From positions 124,001-188,000 of the forward strand of contig NZ_LJJB01000015.1 in the NCBI RefSeq assembly GCF_001420695.1: a DNA stretch of 64,000 nucleotides, read 5' to 3'. The notes under the pieces were generated by a model. That model was not told the origin of the DNA. It was given only the letters and a program-made list of their open reading frames with translations, and made no database searches. Below are positions 8,354 to 16,583 of the stretch, one piece after another. Every line of letters begins with the position of its first letter. Positions within the stretch are counted from its first letter, which is position 1. This DNA is from Brevibacillus choshinensis. GTDB taxonomy: Bacteria > Bacillota > Bacilli > Brevibacillales > Brevibacillaceae. The translations under genes were made by a program, and so were the position numbers.

Positions 8354-8408
8354 ATCCTACACACCACAAGGTGCCTTTGTCAAGATAAAACGTAATTGTT
8401 ACGATTTA
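8354..8408 (-). promoter_or_regulatory. Zur box 2 and promoter of the zinc-limitation operon
   Basis: The second Zur box (core CGTAATTGTTACG) is at 8386-8408, 61 bp (about six helical turns) from the first. Between them lie TTGACA (minus strand, 8383-8378) and a TAGGAT -10 (8359-8354) with an 18-nt spacer. The two boxes bracket the promoter, as in the two-operator yciC arrangement of Bacillus subtilis. Confidence 0.8.
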
Positions 8409-8450
8409 ATAGCGATAAGAAAATCTCGGTTCGTGAGAGGCTGTAGTGGA

Positions 8451-8558
8451 GGAGCGGAAAAAGGAGAAAACGCTCCAGGTTAGTAGGGTCACTTGCTTGG
8501 GGTCATCTCTGCACGGCTGTTCCCCTAATACCTTCGCTCTTTTCTCCTTTTTCCTGGA
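8451..8558. repeat. Dispersed intergenic repeat, family A, copy 1
   Basis: A stretch beginning GCGGAAAAAGGAGAAAACGC and ending GCTCTTTTCTCCTTTTTCC, so the ends are inverted copies of each other. Its inner part (CAGGTTAGTAGGGTCACTTGC, GGTCATCTCTGCACGGCT) matches the elements at 35740-36062 with few changes. It carries no reading frame. It lies in the 540-bp gap between the Zur promoter and the VCBS-like gene. Confidence 0.65.
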
Positions 8559-8617
8559 CAGCTATTAGTTAAGAGCTTCTTTGAAAGCATCTTGGAATAT
8601 TGAACCCTAAACGAAAA

Positions 8618-8650
8618 AAACTCCTTCTTCACATTGTGAAAAAGGAGTTT
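8618..8650 (-). terminator. Intrinsic terminator downstream of the VCBS-like gene
   Basis: AAACTCCTT-(T/C)-TTCACA hairpin with a 3-nt loop and, on the minus strand, a run of T after GGAGTTT. It lies about 190 bp past the stop of the minus-strand gene ending at 8837, with the inverted repeat at 8716-8801 in between. Confidence 0.7.
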
Positions 8651-8715
8651 CAGAGAAACCTAAGAGTGCATCGAAAGGGTTTTAGAAAAGCTCGATGAGT
8701 AAGGATCAGCTTGCA

Positions 8716-8801
8716 GGAGAAGCATGTTTCCAGGCGGAGCGGACAGTCTTCACTCCCTAGCAGGACGTAGCCCGGAGCGCAGAGTGGAAACAGGCTTCTC
8801 C
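8716..8801. repeat. Intergenic inverted repeat (16-bp arms, 54-nt loop)
   Basis: GGAGAAGCATGTTTCC at 8716-8731 pairs with GGAAACAGGCTTCTCC at 8786-8801 with one mismatch. Inside, a GGCGGAGC / GCCCGGAGCGC region may extend the fold. It lies in the 3' untranslated region of the minus-strand gene at 8837. No other copy was seen in this window. It may be a structured RNA or a small dispersed element. Confidence 0.5.
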
Positions 8802-8836
8802 CCACAACCGCTACTTTTCGAGCATTTTTCCCATAT

Positions 8837-9787
8837 TTATTTCAGCTTGTTCATCGATACAGCTTCCCCATAGGTCCCAATGACTGACTGGTAAACGCTT
8901 CGTACGTTCAATAGCGCCTGATCGACGATAGCCTCAGGTCGATTGTCCTTCCAGGTCAAAAGGCTGTAGGTATCGCCCGTAGCATTCGGCATCGTTACCA
9001 AAATGTCTTTGATTCCATCTGGATTCCCATGAGTGATCGCGAGTTTTGGCATGTGTCCACTGTCTCTTTGTCCTACGGAAATGAAGGTTTGTTGATTGGA
9101 CTTTCCTTCTCGTACGACGACACGCAGATTGTCTGCTCGCAGATTCATCGCACTACCCATTTTGTCTCCGACCAAAAAGATGTGGTCCTCTACGCCGTCA
9201 CCCGTCACATCTGCATACTTGGTATCCAGCACGTATGTAATGTCTTTCCCCATGCTGAACCCGCTGTTGACATCTACCTCAGTAGACGGCATGTTGTCCC
9301 AATCGCCTTTTTGTACCGAGACGCTGAGCAGCTGCGGCTTTTGGTTGACGATGTTCCACACACTGGTTGCGACGGCGATACGATCTTCTCCGTTTACACC
9401 CCAGATCATTTGCATGCCTTTCCAACGCAGGTTGCCATTGGCATCATAATACGGGATCAGCTGCACCAGCTTTTGCGAAAAGCCACTCATATTCTTTGCC
9501 AGTTTGCCGTTTCCTTGGTAAACTCCTTGTCGTACATAGGTCGCTTTATTGGCAGACACATCAAAGGTACTAACTGCTTTTGTCACGCCGTTTGTGACAT
9601 TCACTTTGAAGCCATCTACAAATTGAATCGTAAACGGAATGTTATTCTGAGGTTGCAATAGGACAACGGAAGCAAATGATTGTGTGTTGAGTGCTTTCGC
9701 TTGAACCGGATCGGCTCCTAGACCTGCGCCTAATAGAATCGCGCCGCTGCAAGCGACAGCCACCAAAGATTTATGCCATGCTTTCAT
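8837..9787 (-). CDS. Secreted protein with VCBS/FG-GAP-like motif
   Basis: 316 residues from the ATG at 9787, chosen because AAAAAGGAGGACGAT precedes it and it begins a clear signal peptide (MKAWHKSLVAVACSGAILLGAG, cut near VQAKA). The mature part is mostly beta-type with a YADVTGDGVEDHIFLVGD segment (DxTGDGxxD calcium-loop style) like VCBS repeats. Function unknown; it may be a cell-wall-bound or secreted sensor or adhesin. It is divergent from a lipoprotein with the same type of repeats (219 bp apart), so the two may be related in function. Confidence 0.7.
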   Translation of the reverse strand: MKAWHKSLVAVACSGAILLGAGLGADPVQAKALNTQSFASVVLLQPQNNIPFTIQFVDGFKVNVTNGVTKAVSTFDVSANKATYVRQGVYQGNGKLAKNMSGFSQKLVQLIPYYDANGNLRWKGMQMIWGVNGEDRIAVATSVWNIVNQKPQLLSVSVQKGDWDNMPSTEVDVNSGFSMGKDITYVLDTKYADVTGDGVEDHIFLVGDKMGSAMNLRADNLRVVVREGKSNQQTFISVGQRDSGHMPKLAITHGNPDGIKDILVTMPNATGDTYSLLTWKDNRPEAIVDQALLNVRSVYQSVIGTYGEAVSMNKLK

Positions 9788-10006
9788 ACTATCGTCCTCC
9801 TTTTTGATGGGGTTCTTCTCTATTTCCAAATGATTACACCCATGTATACCCTTCCCTGTCGTATTTATAACGAAAGAACTGCGACAAATGTTGCAAGTAA
9901 TATTTCCCTGCCCCTTTTCTGTTTTTTTACCGGTTTGCAACAACTTCACGTGTCTGACAGGCTAAAATAGAGTCAATCGACCTAGAAGCAGAAAGGAATC
10001 TTCCTC

Positions 10007-11371
10007 ATGAAAAAGGCTTGGCTATACTCTGCCGCAATCTGCATGACGCTGATCAGTGGATGCGGACTTACAGATACGCCCAACGAATTAATGCGCGCAC
10101 CTTCCGCAGATAGCGACCAGCAATCGATTAATCAGGCTGTCATGCAATTTTTGCCACCAGGGTCCCAATTGACCGTTCCCCTACATCCTGACGAGTCAAG
10201 TGCTGTTTCCCTACAGGATCTGAACGGCGATGGTTCCCCAGAAGTCACGGCTTTCTACAAAACCGAAAAAACGGATTACGAGATCGGCGTGCTGATCCTC
10301 TCGCAAAAACAGGGAAGCTGGGCCAAGCTCGCGTCTTTTACAGGCATCGGCAGTGAACTGGACTACGTCCGATTCTCGGATATGACGGGCGATCATATAC
10401 CTGAAATGCTGATTGGTTTTGGTGGAGGCAACGATCTGAACAAGGAGCTTTCCGTTTACTCGCTTTCACAAGGAAGCTTGCAAGAGCTGTTGAAGCAGAC
10501 GTATTCCGTCGTGGCAGTGGGCGATTTGAATGGCGACAATCTTCCCGAATTGGCCTTGGTCTTACACGATCACAATAACTTAACCTCCAAGGCACAAATT
10601 TATGGAGCGACCCAAGAAAAACTGGTCAAGCTAACAGAACTCGATCTAGATGGCTCGGTAAACGGTTATGAACAAGCGATCATCGGAAAAGCTTCCACCC
10701 ATCAGAATGGACTGTTCATAGAGGCTGGCCTCGGGGCACACTCGGCCTCCACCGATTTATTAGTGTGGGAAAATGGTCAGCTGCGCAATCCTCTGGCCAG
10801 AATCGATGGTCAAATGGACCTGACCTTCAAGCCTTATCCGCTCTACAGTGAGGATATCAACGACGATGGCATCATCGAGATCGGTGTCAGCACCCAACCG
10901 CTTGGGACCGACGATTTGCCTATGGCTGCCATCCCATGGATTTCTTCCTACTTCCGCTGGGACGGGGCGACCGGATTGACTCACGTGGAAGACCATTATC
11001 AAAACTACTCGTACGGAATCGATTTTCATATTCCGCAAAAATGGGACGGAAAGTATACGATCGAAATGGGTCAGGAGCCGGAAATTCCTCCGATTCGCTT
11101 CCTCTATTTCGATGAGAAGACCAAGAAAAAAGCGGAGCTGCTCACGATACAGATCGTTCCGCAAAAGTCCTGGAGCCAATTTGAAAATGATCTCAAGCAA
11201 AAGCGTGTCCCGTACGTCTTATTGAAAGAAGAAGGCAAGCAGGTGAACGTAGCGATTCAGCCGCAAGGGTCACCTGAGCTGAATCCATCCGCTTTGCAGG
11301 AATACAAAACGATGCTCTTGACACCAGACGAGATTCGTCAGCTGTACCGTCAGATGCGTTCACCCTTTTAA
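10007..11371 (+). CDS. Lipoprotein with VCBS/FG-GAP repeats
   Basis: 454 residues. The N-terminus MKKAWLYSAAICMTLISGCG is a lipoprotein signal with a lipobox ending in Cys19. At least four repeats of LxDLNGDGxPE type follow (LQDLNGDGSPEV, DMTGDHIPEML, VGDLNGDNLPELAL, DINDDGIIEIGV), a calcium-binding beta-propeller pattern. The last third lacks repeats. It would sit outside the cell anchored in the membrane. It lies 41 bp before the response-regulator gene and is probably co-transcribed, so it may supply an external signal to that two-component system. That role is inferred. Confidence 0.75.
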   Translation: MKKAWLYSAAICMTLISGCGLTDTPNELMRAPSADSDQQSINQAVMQFLPPGSQLTVPLHPDESSAVSLQDLNGDGSPEVTAFYKTEKTDYEIGVLILSQKQGSWAKLASFTGIGSELDYVRFSDMTGDHIPEMLIGFGGGNDLNKELSVYSLSQGSLQELLKQTYSVVAVGDLNGDNLPELALVLHDHNNLTSKAQIYGATQEKLVKLTELDLDGSVNGYEQAIIGKASTHQNGLFIEAGLGAHSASTDLLVWENGQLRNPLARIDGQMDLTFKPYPLYSEDINDDGIIEIGVSTQPLGTDDLPMAAIPWISSYFRWDGATGLTHVEDHYQNYSYGIDFHIPQKWDGKYTIEMGQEPEIPPIRFLYFDEKTKKKAELLTIQIVPQKSWSQFENDLKQKRVPYVLLKEEGKQVNVAIQPQGSPELNPSALQEYKTMLLTPDEIRQLYRQMRSPF

Positions 11372-11412
11372 TCACAAGACATTCCCTGAAACAAAACAGG
11401 AAAGGAGCCCTC

Positions 11413-12123
11413 ATGATGAAAGTACTGCTACTGGAAGACGAAAAATCGATCCGTGATTTTGTCCGCATCAACCTGAAACGGGAAGGCTGCGAGGTCGTGG
11501 AAGCAACGACTGGAGAAGAAGCGCTGGAGCTGGCGGACAGTCAACAAGATATCGAGATCGCGATTCTGGATGTCATGCTGCCCGGCATCGACGGCTTCGA
11601 GGTGTGCGGGCTTCTGCGAAAAAAGTACCCCCGCCTCGGGATTATCATGCTCACGGCCAAAAGCCAGGAGCTGGACAAGGTGATGGGACTGGAGTTCGGG
11701 GCCGACGACTACGTGGGGAAGCCGTTTAGTCCGGCAGAGCTGTTGGCCCGTGTAAAAGCGCTGCACCGACGCCTCACCCCACTCGATTCACCGGTTGAGA
11801 AAAACGAGATCGACATTCATCCGTTTACCCTCTTGCTGGACGAACGGAAGCTGATCAAAAAAGATCAGGAAATCGTCCTGACCCCCAAAGAGTTCGCGAT
11901 CATCAAGCTGTTGGCGGAGAATGCGAACAAAGCCATCAGTCGCGACGAAATTTTGACTGCCGTCTGGGGGCAATTTTTTGTAGGCGACCTAAAAATTGTT
12001 GACGTTAACATCCGTCGCATCCGTCAAAAGATCGAACACGATCCTGCCCACCCCGCCTTCCTGGAGACGGTCTGGGGCTATGGGTATTTATGGCGAAAGG
12101 ACGTTACTGATGAAGGGAATTAG
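11413..12123 (+). CDS. Two-component response regulator, OmpR/PhoB family
   Basis: 236 residues: receiver domain at 1-120 (phospho-acceptor Asp in AILDVMLPGIDGFEV, Lys in VGKPFSPAEL) and winged-helix output domain at 135-230 (LTPKEFAIIKLL, VDVNIRRIRQKIE, TVWGYGYLW). AAAGGAGCCCTC precedes two tandem ATG codons (11413 or 11416). It overlaps the kinase gene by 14 bp. Target genes unknown; the upstream lipoprotein is a candidate partner. Confidence 0.94.
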   Translation: MMKVLLLEDEKSIRDFVRINLKREGCEVVEATTGEEALELADSQQDIEIAILDVMLPGIDGFEVCGLLRKKYPRLGIIMLTAKSQELDKVMGLEFGADDYVGKPFSPAELLARVKALHRRLTPLDSPVEKNEIDIHPFTLLLDERKLIKKDQEIVLTPKEFAIIKLLAENANKAISRDEILTAVWGQFFVGDLKIVDVNIRRIRQKIEHDPAHPAFLETVWGYGYLWRKDVTDEGN

Positions 12124-13522
12124 GACCCGGCTGATTGTCTATTTCGGCCTGATCCTGCTCTTGATCGTCCTCGTGCTGGAAGGGTTGTTTTACTGGGCGG
12201 TGCACACCTACTACTTCGGTACAGCGACCGAAGCGCTAGTGACTCGTTCCACGACATATACCAACTTTATTAACAAATACGCGACTGGCTATCGCCTCAA
12301 GGACAAGGCACGCTACATTTTGGAAAATGCCTCAAGCGAGGAGTACGCCAAAATTGAGGTTTTGGATACCAGTGGCAAAGTCATTCTGAACTCGTACGGT
12401 TTTCAGACCGGGGAAGTGATCAATACGCCTGATGTGTCAGACGCTTTGAAGGGATTGACGGGAATCCATGTGGGGAAAAGCCCGATGACACGCGAGCGAG
12501 TCATCGCAGTTTCTACTCCACTTACCTTTGATTTCGAATATGCGGGGGTCCTGCGCTATACGATCTCAGCCGAGCCGCTCTACCACGCCGTCAATCAGAT
12601 TGCCTTGTACGGGGCTGGCGTTGGGGCTGGCGTCGTGATTTTTGCCTTTGCGCTCAGTCTAATCATCGCCAAGCGCATCGTGGATCCGATCGAAGACCTG
12701 ACCAAAGCCGCTACCCAAATGGCCACCGGCAACTTTTCCGCTCGCGCCGTCAAGCGCTATGACGATGAAGTGGGGACATTGGCCGAGGCGTTTAACTACA
12801 TGGCTGCTGAAATCGGGAAAAATGAGAAGCTGAAGAACGATTTTATTTCCTCTGTTTCGCACGAGCTGCGTACACCGCTGACCTCGATCAAAGGCTGGGG
12901 AGAGACGCTCATCTCGGGAGGACTCGATGAGCCGGAGGAGACGATGCTCGGGCTGGAGGTCATCTCCAAGGAGACAGACCGGCTGATCGGCTTGGTGGAG
13001 GAGCTGCTCGACTTTTCCAAGTTTCAGTCCGGGGAGATGAAGCTGTCCTTGGAGCGTATGGATTTGCGTGAGGTGCTGGACGACCTGCATCTGCAATTTG
13101 CCATTCGCTCTCAAGACAAAAAGGTGGATCTCCAGTTGGAGATTCCTTCTGCTCCCCTAGCGGTCATGGGCGATTTTAACCGCCTCAAGCAGGTTTTCGT
13201 GAATCTGTTGGACAACGCCTTCAAATTTACGCCGCGTGGAGGTTCGATCAGCGTGGCAGCTGCTGAATCTGGCGGCAGGCTGATCATTTCCGTGACCGAT
13301 ACGGGGGAAGGCATCGACGCAGGAGACTTGCCACATGTCACCGGGAAGTTTTACAAAGGACGGTCCAAGCAATCCGGCAGCGGCCTGGGGCTGGCGATCT
13401 GCAAAGAAATCGTAGAGTTCCACGGAGGATGTTTGTTTATAAACAGTATCCTCGGACAAGGCACGACCATCACCGTCGATTTGCCTGTAGCCGAAGCCAT
13501 CACATCGATAGAAAAAGGGTAG
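12110..13522 (+). CDS. Sensor histidine kinase
   Basis: 470 residues from the ATG at 12110 (MKGIRTRLIVYF), which overlaps the end of the regulator gene; upstream in-frame sequence belongs to the regulator. Two membrane segments (about 8-32 and 165-188) enclose an extracellular sensor domain of about 130 residues. Then come HAMP, HisKA with SSVSHELRTPLTS, and HATPase_c with N, G1 (DTGEGI) and G2 (GSGLGLAI) boxes. It would phosphorylate the adjacent regulator. Signal unknown. Confidence 0.94.
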   Translation: MKGIRTRLIVYFGLILLLIVLVLEGLFYWAVHTYYFGTATEALVTRSTTYTNFINKYATGYRLKDKARYILENASSEEYAKIEVLDTSGKVILNSYGFQTGEVINTPDVSDALKGLTGIHVGKSPMTRERVIAVSTPLTFDFEYAGVLRYTISAEPLYHAVNQIALYGAGVGAGVVIFAFALSLIIAKRIVDPIEDLTKAATQMATGNFSARAVKRYDDEVGTLAEAFNYMAAEIGKNEKLKNDFISSVSHELRTPLTSIKGWGETLISGGLDEPEETMLGLEVISKETDRLIGLVEELLDFSKFQSGEMKLSLERMDLREVLDDLHLQFAIRSQDKKVDLQLEIPSAPLAVMGDFNRLKQVFVNLLDNAFKFTPRGGSISVAAAESGGRLIISVTDTGEGIDAGDLPHVTGKFYKGRSKQSGSGLGLAICKEIVEFHGGCLFINSILGQGTTITVDLPVAEAITSIEKG

Positions 13523-13556
13523 GAAGAGCTTGTAGACTCTCCTACCCTTTCTTTTT
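13513..13556 (+). terminator. Intrinsic terminator after the histidine kinase
   Basis: AAAGGGTAGGA / TCCTACCCTTT hairpin overlapping the stop codon and followed by CTTTTTG. Confidence 0.85.
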
Positions 13557-13641
13557 GCGGCAATCAAACCTTTCCCTGGATGCGGCGCACGATACCCGGC
13601 GCGCGCCTCGAAGCCTGTGGCCGTTGTGTCAACCTACTCCC

Positions 13642-14871
13642 TTATTGTTCTGCACAATCTACCACTTTATTTTCGCAGATTCCAGCATGCTCCCCTTTAG
13701 CACGCTGCCCTTTCCCCATTCCCTGAGAAAAAGGAAATAAAGATAGCAGACCTAGAGTCGCCAAGAGCGCACCCACCCATAGAGGTGACACGAGGCCGTA
13801 TCCAGCGTCGATGGTGAGTCCTCCCATTGATGAACCTACCACCACGCCGAGACTGATCACAGAGCCGTGCACAGTCGTTACCAGCGATCCGGTATTGGCA
13901 ACTCGTGTGATCCGGGTCGTCATCGCAGGATTCATGGGGACTCCTGCCAGACCGACCACAATGACGGCGATCATAGCGACAATCGTACTGTGGGCAAACA
14001 GACCGAAGAAAACCAATGCTCCAGTAAGTGTGACAAGCCCGATGGCCAGAATTGGCATCATGTACTGATCGGCGAGCCTACCCGTAACGATATTTCCGAT
14101 AACCGTCGCCACGCCGTAAATCCCCAAAAGCAGGGGAACCATCGACGTGCCAAAGCCAGTGAGGTCAGTCAGGATCGGAGAAAAGTAACTGAATGCTGCA
14201 AAGGTAGCTCCAATAATCAACATGCTCGTGGCGTAGGCCGCCCAGAGGTTCCCATTACGGAAAGCTGCCAGTTCTCCACGGATACTGACGGACTCCGGTT
14301 TGGGTGATGACGGAATAGCAAACTGTCCTAATACTCCCGATAGAAGAACCAATACAACGACCGCCCAGAAACTGGCGCGCCATCCGAAGTACTGGTCAAA
14401 CACCATTGCCGCGGGCAATCCGATTGCGGTAGCGACCATTAACCCACCGAGGACGACGGAAGCAGCCCGCCCCAGAGCCTCAGGACGAACAAGAGTAAAG
14501 CCGATTGCTAAGGAAACACCAAAGGTCGCGGCTGAGGAGATGCCTGTGATCACCCGTGCAACCATCATCATTTCATAGCTGGTGGCTAACGCTCCCAAAG
14601 TCTGCCCAGCAAGAAAGACGACGGCAAGCGCCAGAAAAGCCTGTTTTCGCGGCACCTTCAATAATCCAACCGTCAGCAGCGGACCGCCAACAATCATCCC
14701 CGCCGCGTAGGAAGAAATGAGGTAGCCAATGGCAGCGACGGATACCCCAAACTCAGCTGAAAGTGAAGCCATCATTCCAGCCACCATAAACTCAGAGGTA
14801 GTCATGGAAAAGATCATGAGACCCAACGCATAGATTGCAAATGGCAAGATTCCTTCTCTCCTATCCCTCAT
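13642..14871 (-). CDS. MFS drug/metabolite efflux transporter
   Basis: About 409 residues with 12 hydrophobic segments. SMTTSEFMVAGMM near the start and PLLTVGLLKVPRKQAF after helix 2 match the AraJ/CmlR drug-proton antiporter branch. The ATG at 14871 has a poor ribosome site; a TTG at 14847 (LPFAIYALG), preceded by AGGAGAGAAGGA, could be the true start. It lies 118 bp downstream of a TetR gene on the same strand, with a site in between that matches the TetR promoter, so TetR control is likely. Substrate unknown. Confidence 0.88.
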   Translation of the reverse strand: MRDRREGILPFAIYALGLMIFSMTTSEFMVAGMMASLSAEFGVSVAAIGYLISSYAAGMIVGGPLLTVGLLKVPRKQAFLALAVVFLAGQTLGALATSYEMMMVARVITGISSAATFGVSLAIGFTLVRPEALGRAASVVLGGLMVATAIGLPAAMVFDQYFGWRASFWAVVVLVLLSGVLGQFAIPSSPKPESVSIRGELAAFRNGNLWAAYATSMLIIGATFAAFSYFSPILTDLTGFGTSMVPLLLGIYGVATVIGNIVTGRLADQYMMPILAIGLVTLTGALVFFGLFAHSTIVAMIAVIVVGLAGVPMNPAMTTRITRVANTGSLVTTVHGSVISLGVVVGSSMGGLTIDAGYGLVSPLWVGALLATLGLLSLFPFSQGMGKGQRAKGEHAGICENKVVDCAEQ

Positions 14872-14883
14872 GTTCTTTTTTTG

Positions 14884-14905
14884 TTTTGTAACAACCAGTA
14901 CAAAA
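14884..14905 (-). promoter_or_regulatory. Putative TetR operator in front of the MFS gene
   Basis: TTTTGTAAC followed by AACCAGT and ACAAAA, an imperfect palindrome 13 bp before the MFS ATG. The TTTTGTAAC-N3-CAGT part recurs in the tetR promoter at 15646-15666. Confidence 0.6.
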
Positions 14906-14989
14906 TTAGGCGCAAATTGCCCATGGGTGCAACTTGCAAACAAACTGCCAGCACTGAAAAGGCACACGTTGCTACGACAAACGCATTTG

Positions 14990-15571
14990 TTATAAGGCTG
15001 CTAACGTCCCTTCCACTACATCCTCCAGTACACTGCGGTCCTCTACGACCTTGCCCAGTACACGCAGACCGTAAAAGCTGCTCAGAAATGACCGAGCCAG
15101 CTCGAGTGCAGGGCGTTTGGAGGTAATTTCCCCTGATCGTTGACCTATCGCGATGACGTGGCACAACGCCTGTTCGAGGCGCCCAACATGACCACCAACC
15201 AAACGTGCAACCGCCGAATCCTTTGCGCCTCGCTCAATCGCAGCATTGATTGCGAGACACCCCCGTCGCTCTTCTCCGTGAAAATCCTGATCGATCCCCC
15301 ACTCCATCAGAGCACGCAGTCTGTCTTTTACAGGTCCCGGCTGTTCCAATACTTCTACCTGTATTTCGATGCCCAGCTCTTGATATCGTTCCAATGCCTT
15401 CTCGTAAAGCGCGTGCTTGCTGCCGAACGCGTTGTATAAGCTTCCCCGGCCAAGACCCGTCCGCTCGCATAATTTTTCTGTGGAACTACCCTCGAAGCCA
15501 TGCTCCCAAAACACTTCCATGGCAGCGTCAATCACAGTTGTATCTTTAAATTCTCGAGGTCTGGCGCTCAT
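14990..15571 (-). CDS. TetR/AcrR family repressor
   Basis: 193 residues from the ATG at 15571, which has AAAGGAG 8 nt upstream; that site overlaps a more distal ATG at 15589, which therefore seems less likely. The N-terminal HTH is TVIDAAMEVFWEHGFEGSSTEKLCERTGLGRGSLYNAF. The C-terminal ligand domain is of the TetR_C COG1309 type. It likely represses itself and the downstream MFS pump through matching sites. Inducer unknown. Confidence 0.92.
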   Translation of the reverse strand: MSARPREFKDTTVIDAAMEVFWEHGFEGSSTEKLCERTGLGRGSLYNAFGSKHALYEKALERYQELGIEIQVEVLEQPGPVKDRLRALMEWGIDQDFHGEERRGCLAINAAIERGAKDSAVARLVGGHVGRLEQALCHVIAIGQRSGEITSKRPALELARSFLSSFYGLRVLGKVVEDRSVLEDVVEGTLAAL

Positions 15572-15635
15572 ATCGTCAGCTCCTTTCATGGACTCGGATG
15601 TTCGTTAAATCCTTTTATCGATGGGAATGAGTTCC

Positions 15636-15666
15636 ATTATAGATATTTTGTAACGATCAGTCAAAT
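15636..15666 (-). promoter_or_regulatory. tetR promoter overlapped by TetR operator
   Basis: On the minus strand TTGACT (15664-15659), a 17-nt spacer and TATAAT (15641-15636) form a near-consensus promoter. The same bases carry TTTTGTAACGATCAGTCAAA, resembling the site before the MFS gene, so bound repressor would cover the promoter. Confidence 0.7.
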
Positions 15667-15702
15667 ATCATTCTTTCCAGTTAACTTTGTTAAAACATCC
15701 TC

Positions 15703-15749
15703 GGCGCTCCAGAATTCATAAGCGTTAGCGCTAATAAATTCTTATACGT
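15703..15749. repeat. Dispersed palindromic repeat, family B, copy 1
   Basis: GGCGCTCCAGAATTCATAAG at 15703-15722, then an inverted partner ATAAATTCTTATACGT at 15734-15749. The same modules occur at 46421 (first half) and 63415-63460 (both halves). AGAATTCATAAGCG can pair with GCGCTAATAAATTCT to form a hairpin. Confidence 0.7.
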
Positions 15750-15753
15750 AAAA

Positions 15754-15785
15754 AAAGGGAACGCTACCGTAGCGTTCCCTTTTCC
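15754..15785 (-). terminator. Intrinsic terminator of the nitroreductase gene
   Basis: Perfect AAAAGGGAACGCTA-CCG-TAGCGTTCCCTTTT hairpin directly after the nitroreductase stop, with T-runs on both strands. Confidence 0.9.
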
Positions 15786-15795
15786 CATGTTGTGT

Positions 15796-16428
15796 TTAGA
15801 AGCTATTCTCAATAACCAGTTGATCCAGACCCAAGCGATCGGTTGGATGTGCTTGCACGCTCGCTTTGCCCAGTGTGAGCATCAGAGTCGGAATGTATCG
15901 GGATGGGATGTTCAGGGCTTCGATCAGCTTATTTCTGTCGTAGCCTCCCATTGGGCATGTGTCATACCCTTTTGCTTTTGCAGCGAGCATTAGCTGCATT
16001 GCAGCATAGGAAGAATTGCGGATTGCCTCGTCACGCGCAATTTCTGGATTGTTTTTGTAAGCACCCTCGACTTGAGCAATCATCGTGTCACGTACTTGCT
16101 GCGACACGATTCCTTTAGCAAGAGCATGGTCGTACACAACAGTCGCCGCCTTGTCTGCTTCCAGATCTCCCAGTATGATGATAGTAGCGTAAGCGTCAAC
16201 GACTTGTTGTTGATTGTAAGCGATCGGCAGGAGCTTTTGCTTGATAGCCGGATCAGTTACCACCAGAAAACGCCAGTGCTGCAGATTCCATGAGGATGGC
16301 GCGCTAGCTGCCAGACGCAAAATTTCGTTCAGCTCACCTTGAGGAATTACCGCGCTCGGATCGTATTTACGTACACTATGTCTTGCTTCCATCGCCTGTT
16401 CGGCTGTTAATTTCATTTCCGTTTGCAT
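15796..16428 (-). CDS. Nitroreductase-family FMN oxidoreductase
   Basis: 210 residues from the ATG at 16428 (MQTEMKLTAEQAMEARHSVR), preceded by GAAGGAGGTC. The RHSVRKYDP FMN-phosphate motif, AASAPSSWNLQHWRF and a C-terminal glycine-rich stretch (CPMGGYDRNKL) match NAD(P)H-dependent nitroreductases such as Bacillus YodC/MhqN, which reduce quinones and nitro compounds in the cytosol. It is divergent from an SDR; the shared promoter region holds a palindrome suited to a thiol-sensing HxlR regulator. Confidence 0.92.
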   Translation of the reverse strand: MQTEMKLTAEQAMEARHSVRKYDPSAVIPQGELNEILRLAASAPSSWNLQHWRFLVVTDPAIKQKLLPIAYNQQQVVDAYATIIILGDLEADKAATVVYDHALAKGIVSQQVRDTMIAQVEGAYKNNPEIARDEAIRNSSYAAMQLMLAAKAKGYDTCPMGGYDRNKLIEALNIPSRYIPTLMLTLGKASVQAHPTDRLGLDQLVIENSF

Positions 16429-16489
16429 AAAGAAGACCTCCTTCATTTTCAGTAAAATCTCAGAAATATGATACTCACTTTATTATAGT

Positions 16490-16508
16490 TAGATACAATT
16501 TGCAACTA
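16490..16508. promoter_or_regulatory. Palindromic operator between nitroreductase and SDR genes
   Basis: TAGATACAATTTGCAACTA fits TAGNTNCAANTTGNANCTA, a 19-bp dyad resembling HxlR/DUF24-type (YodB, CatR) sites that control nitroreductase genes in Bacillus. No such regulator gene is in the window, so the binder is a guess. Confidence 0.5.
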
Positions 16509-16583
16509 TGTTTTTTACATTTTTACAGTTTTTTCACAAGACACCATTGTCGTTTCACTTTTTATTGTTTGGAGGAGATCTTC

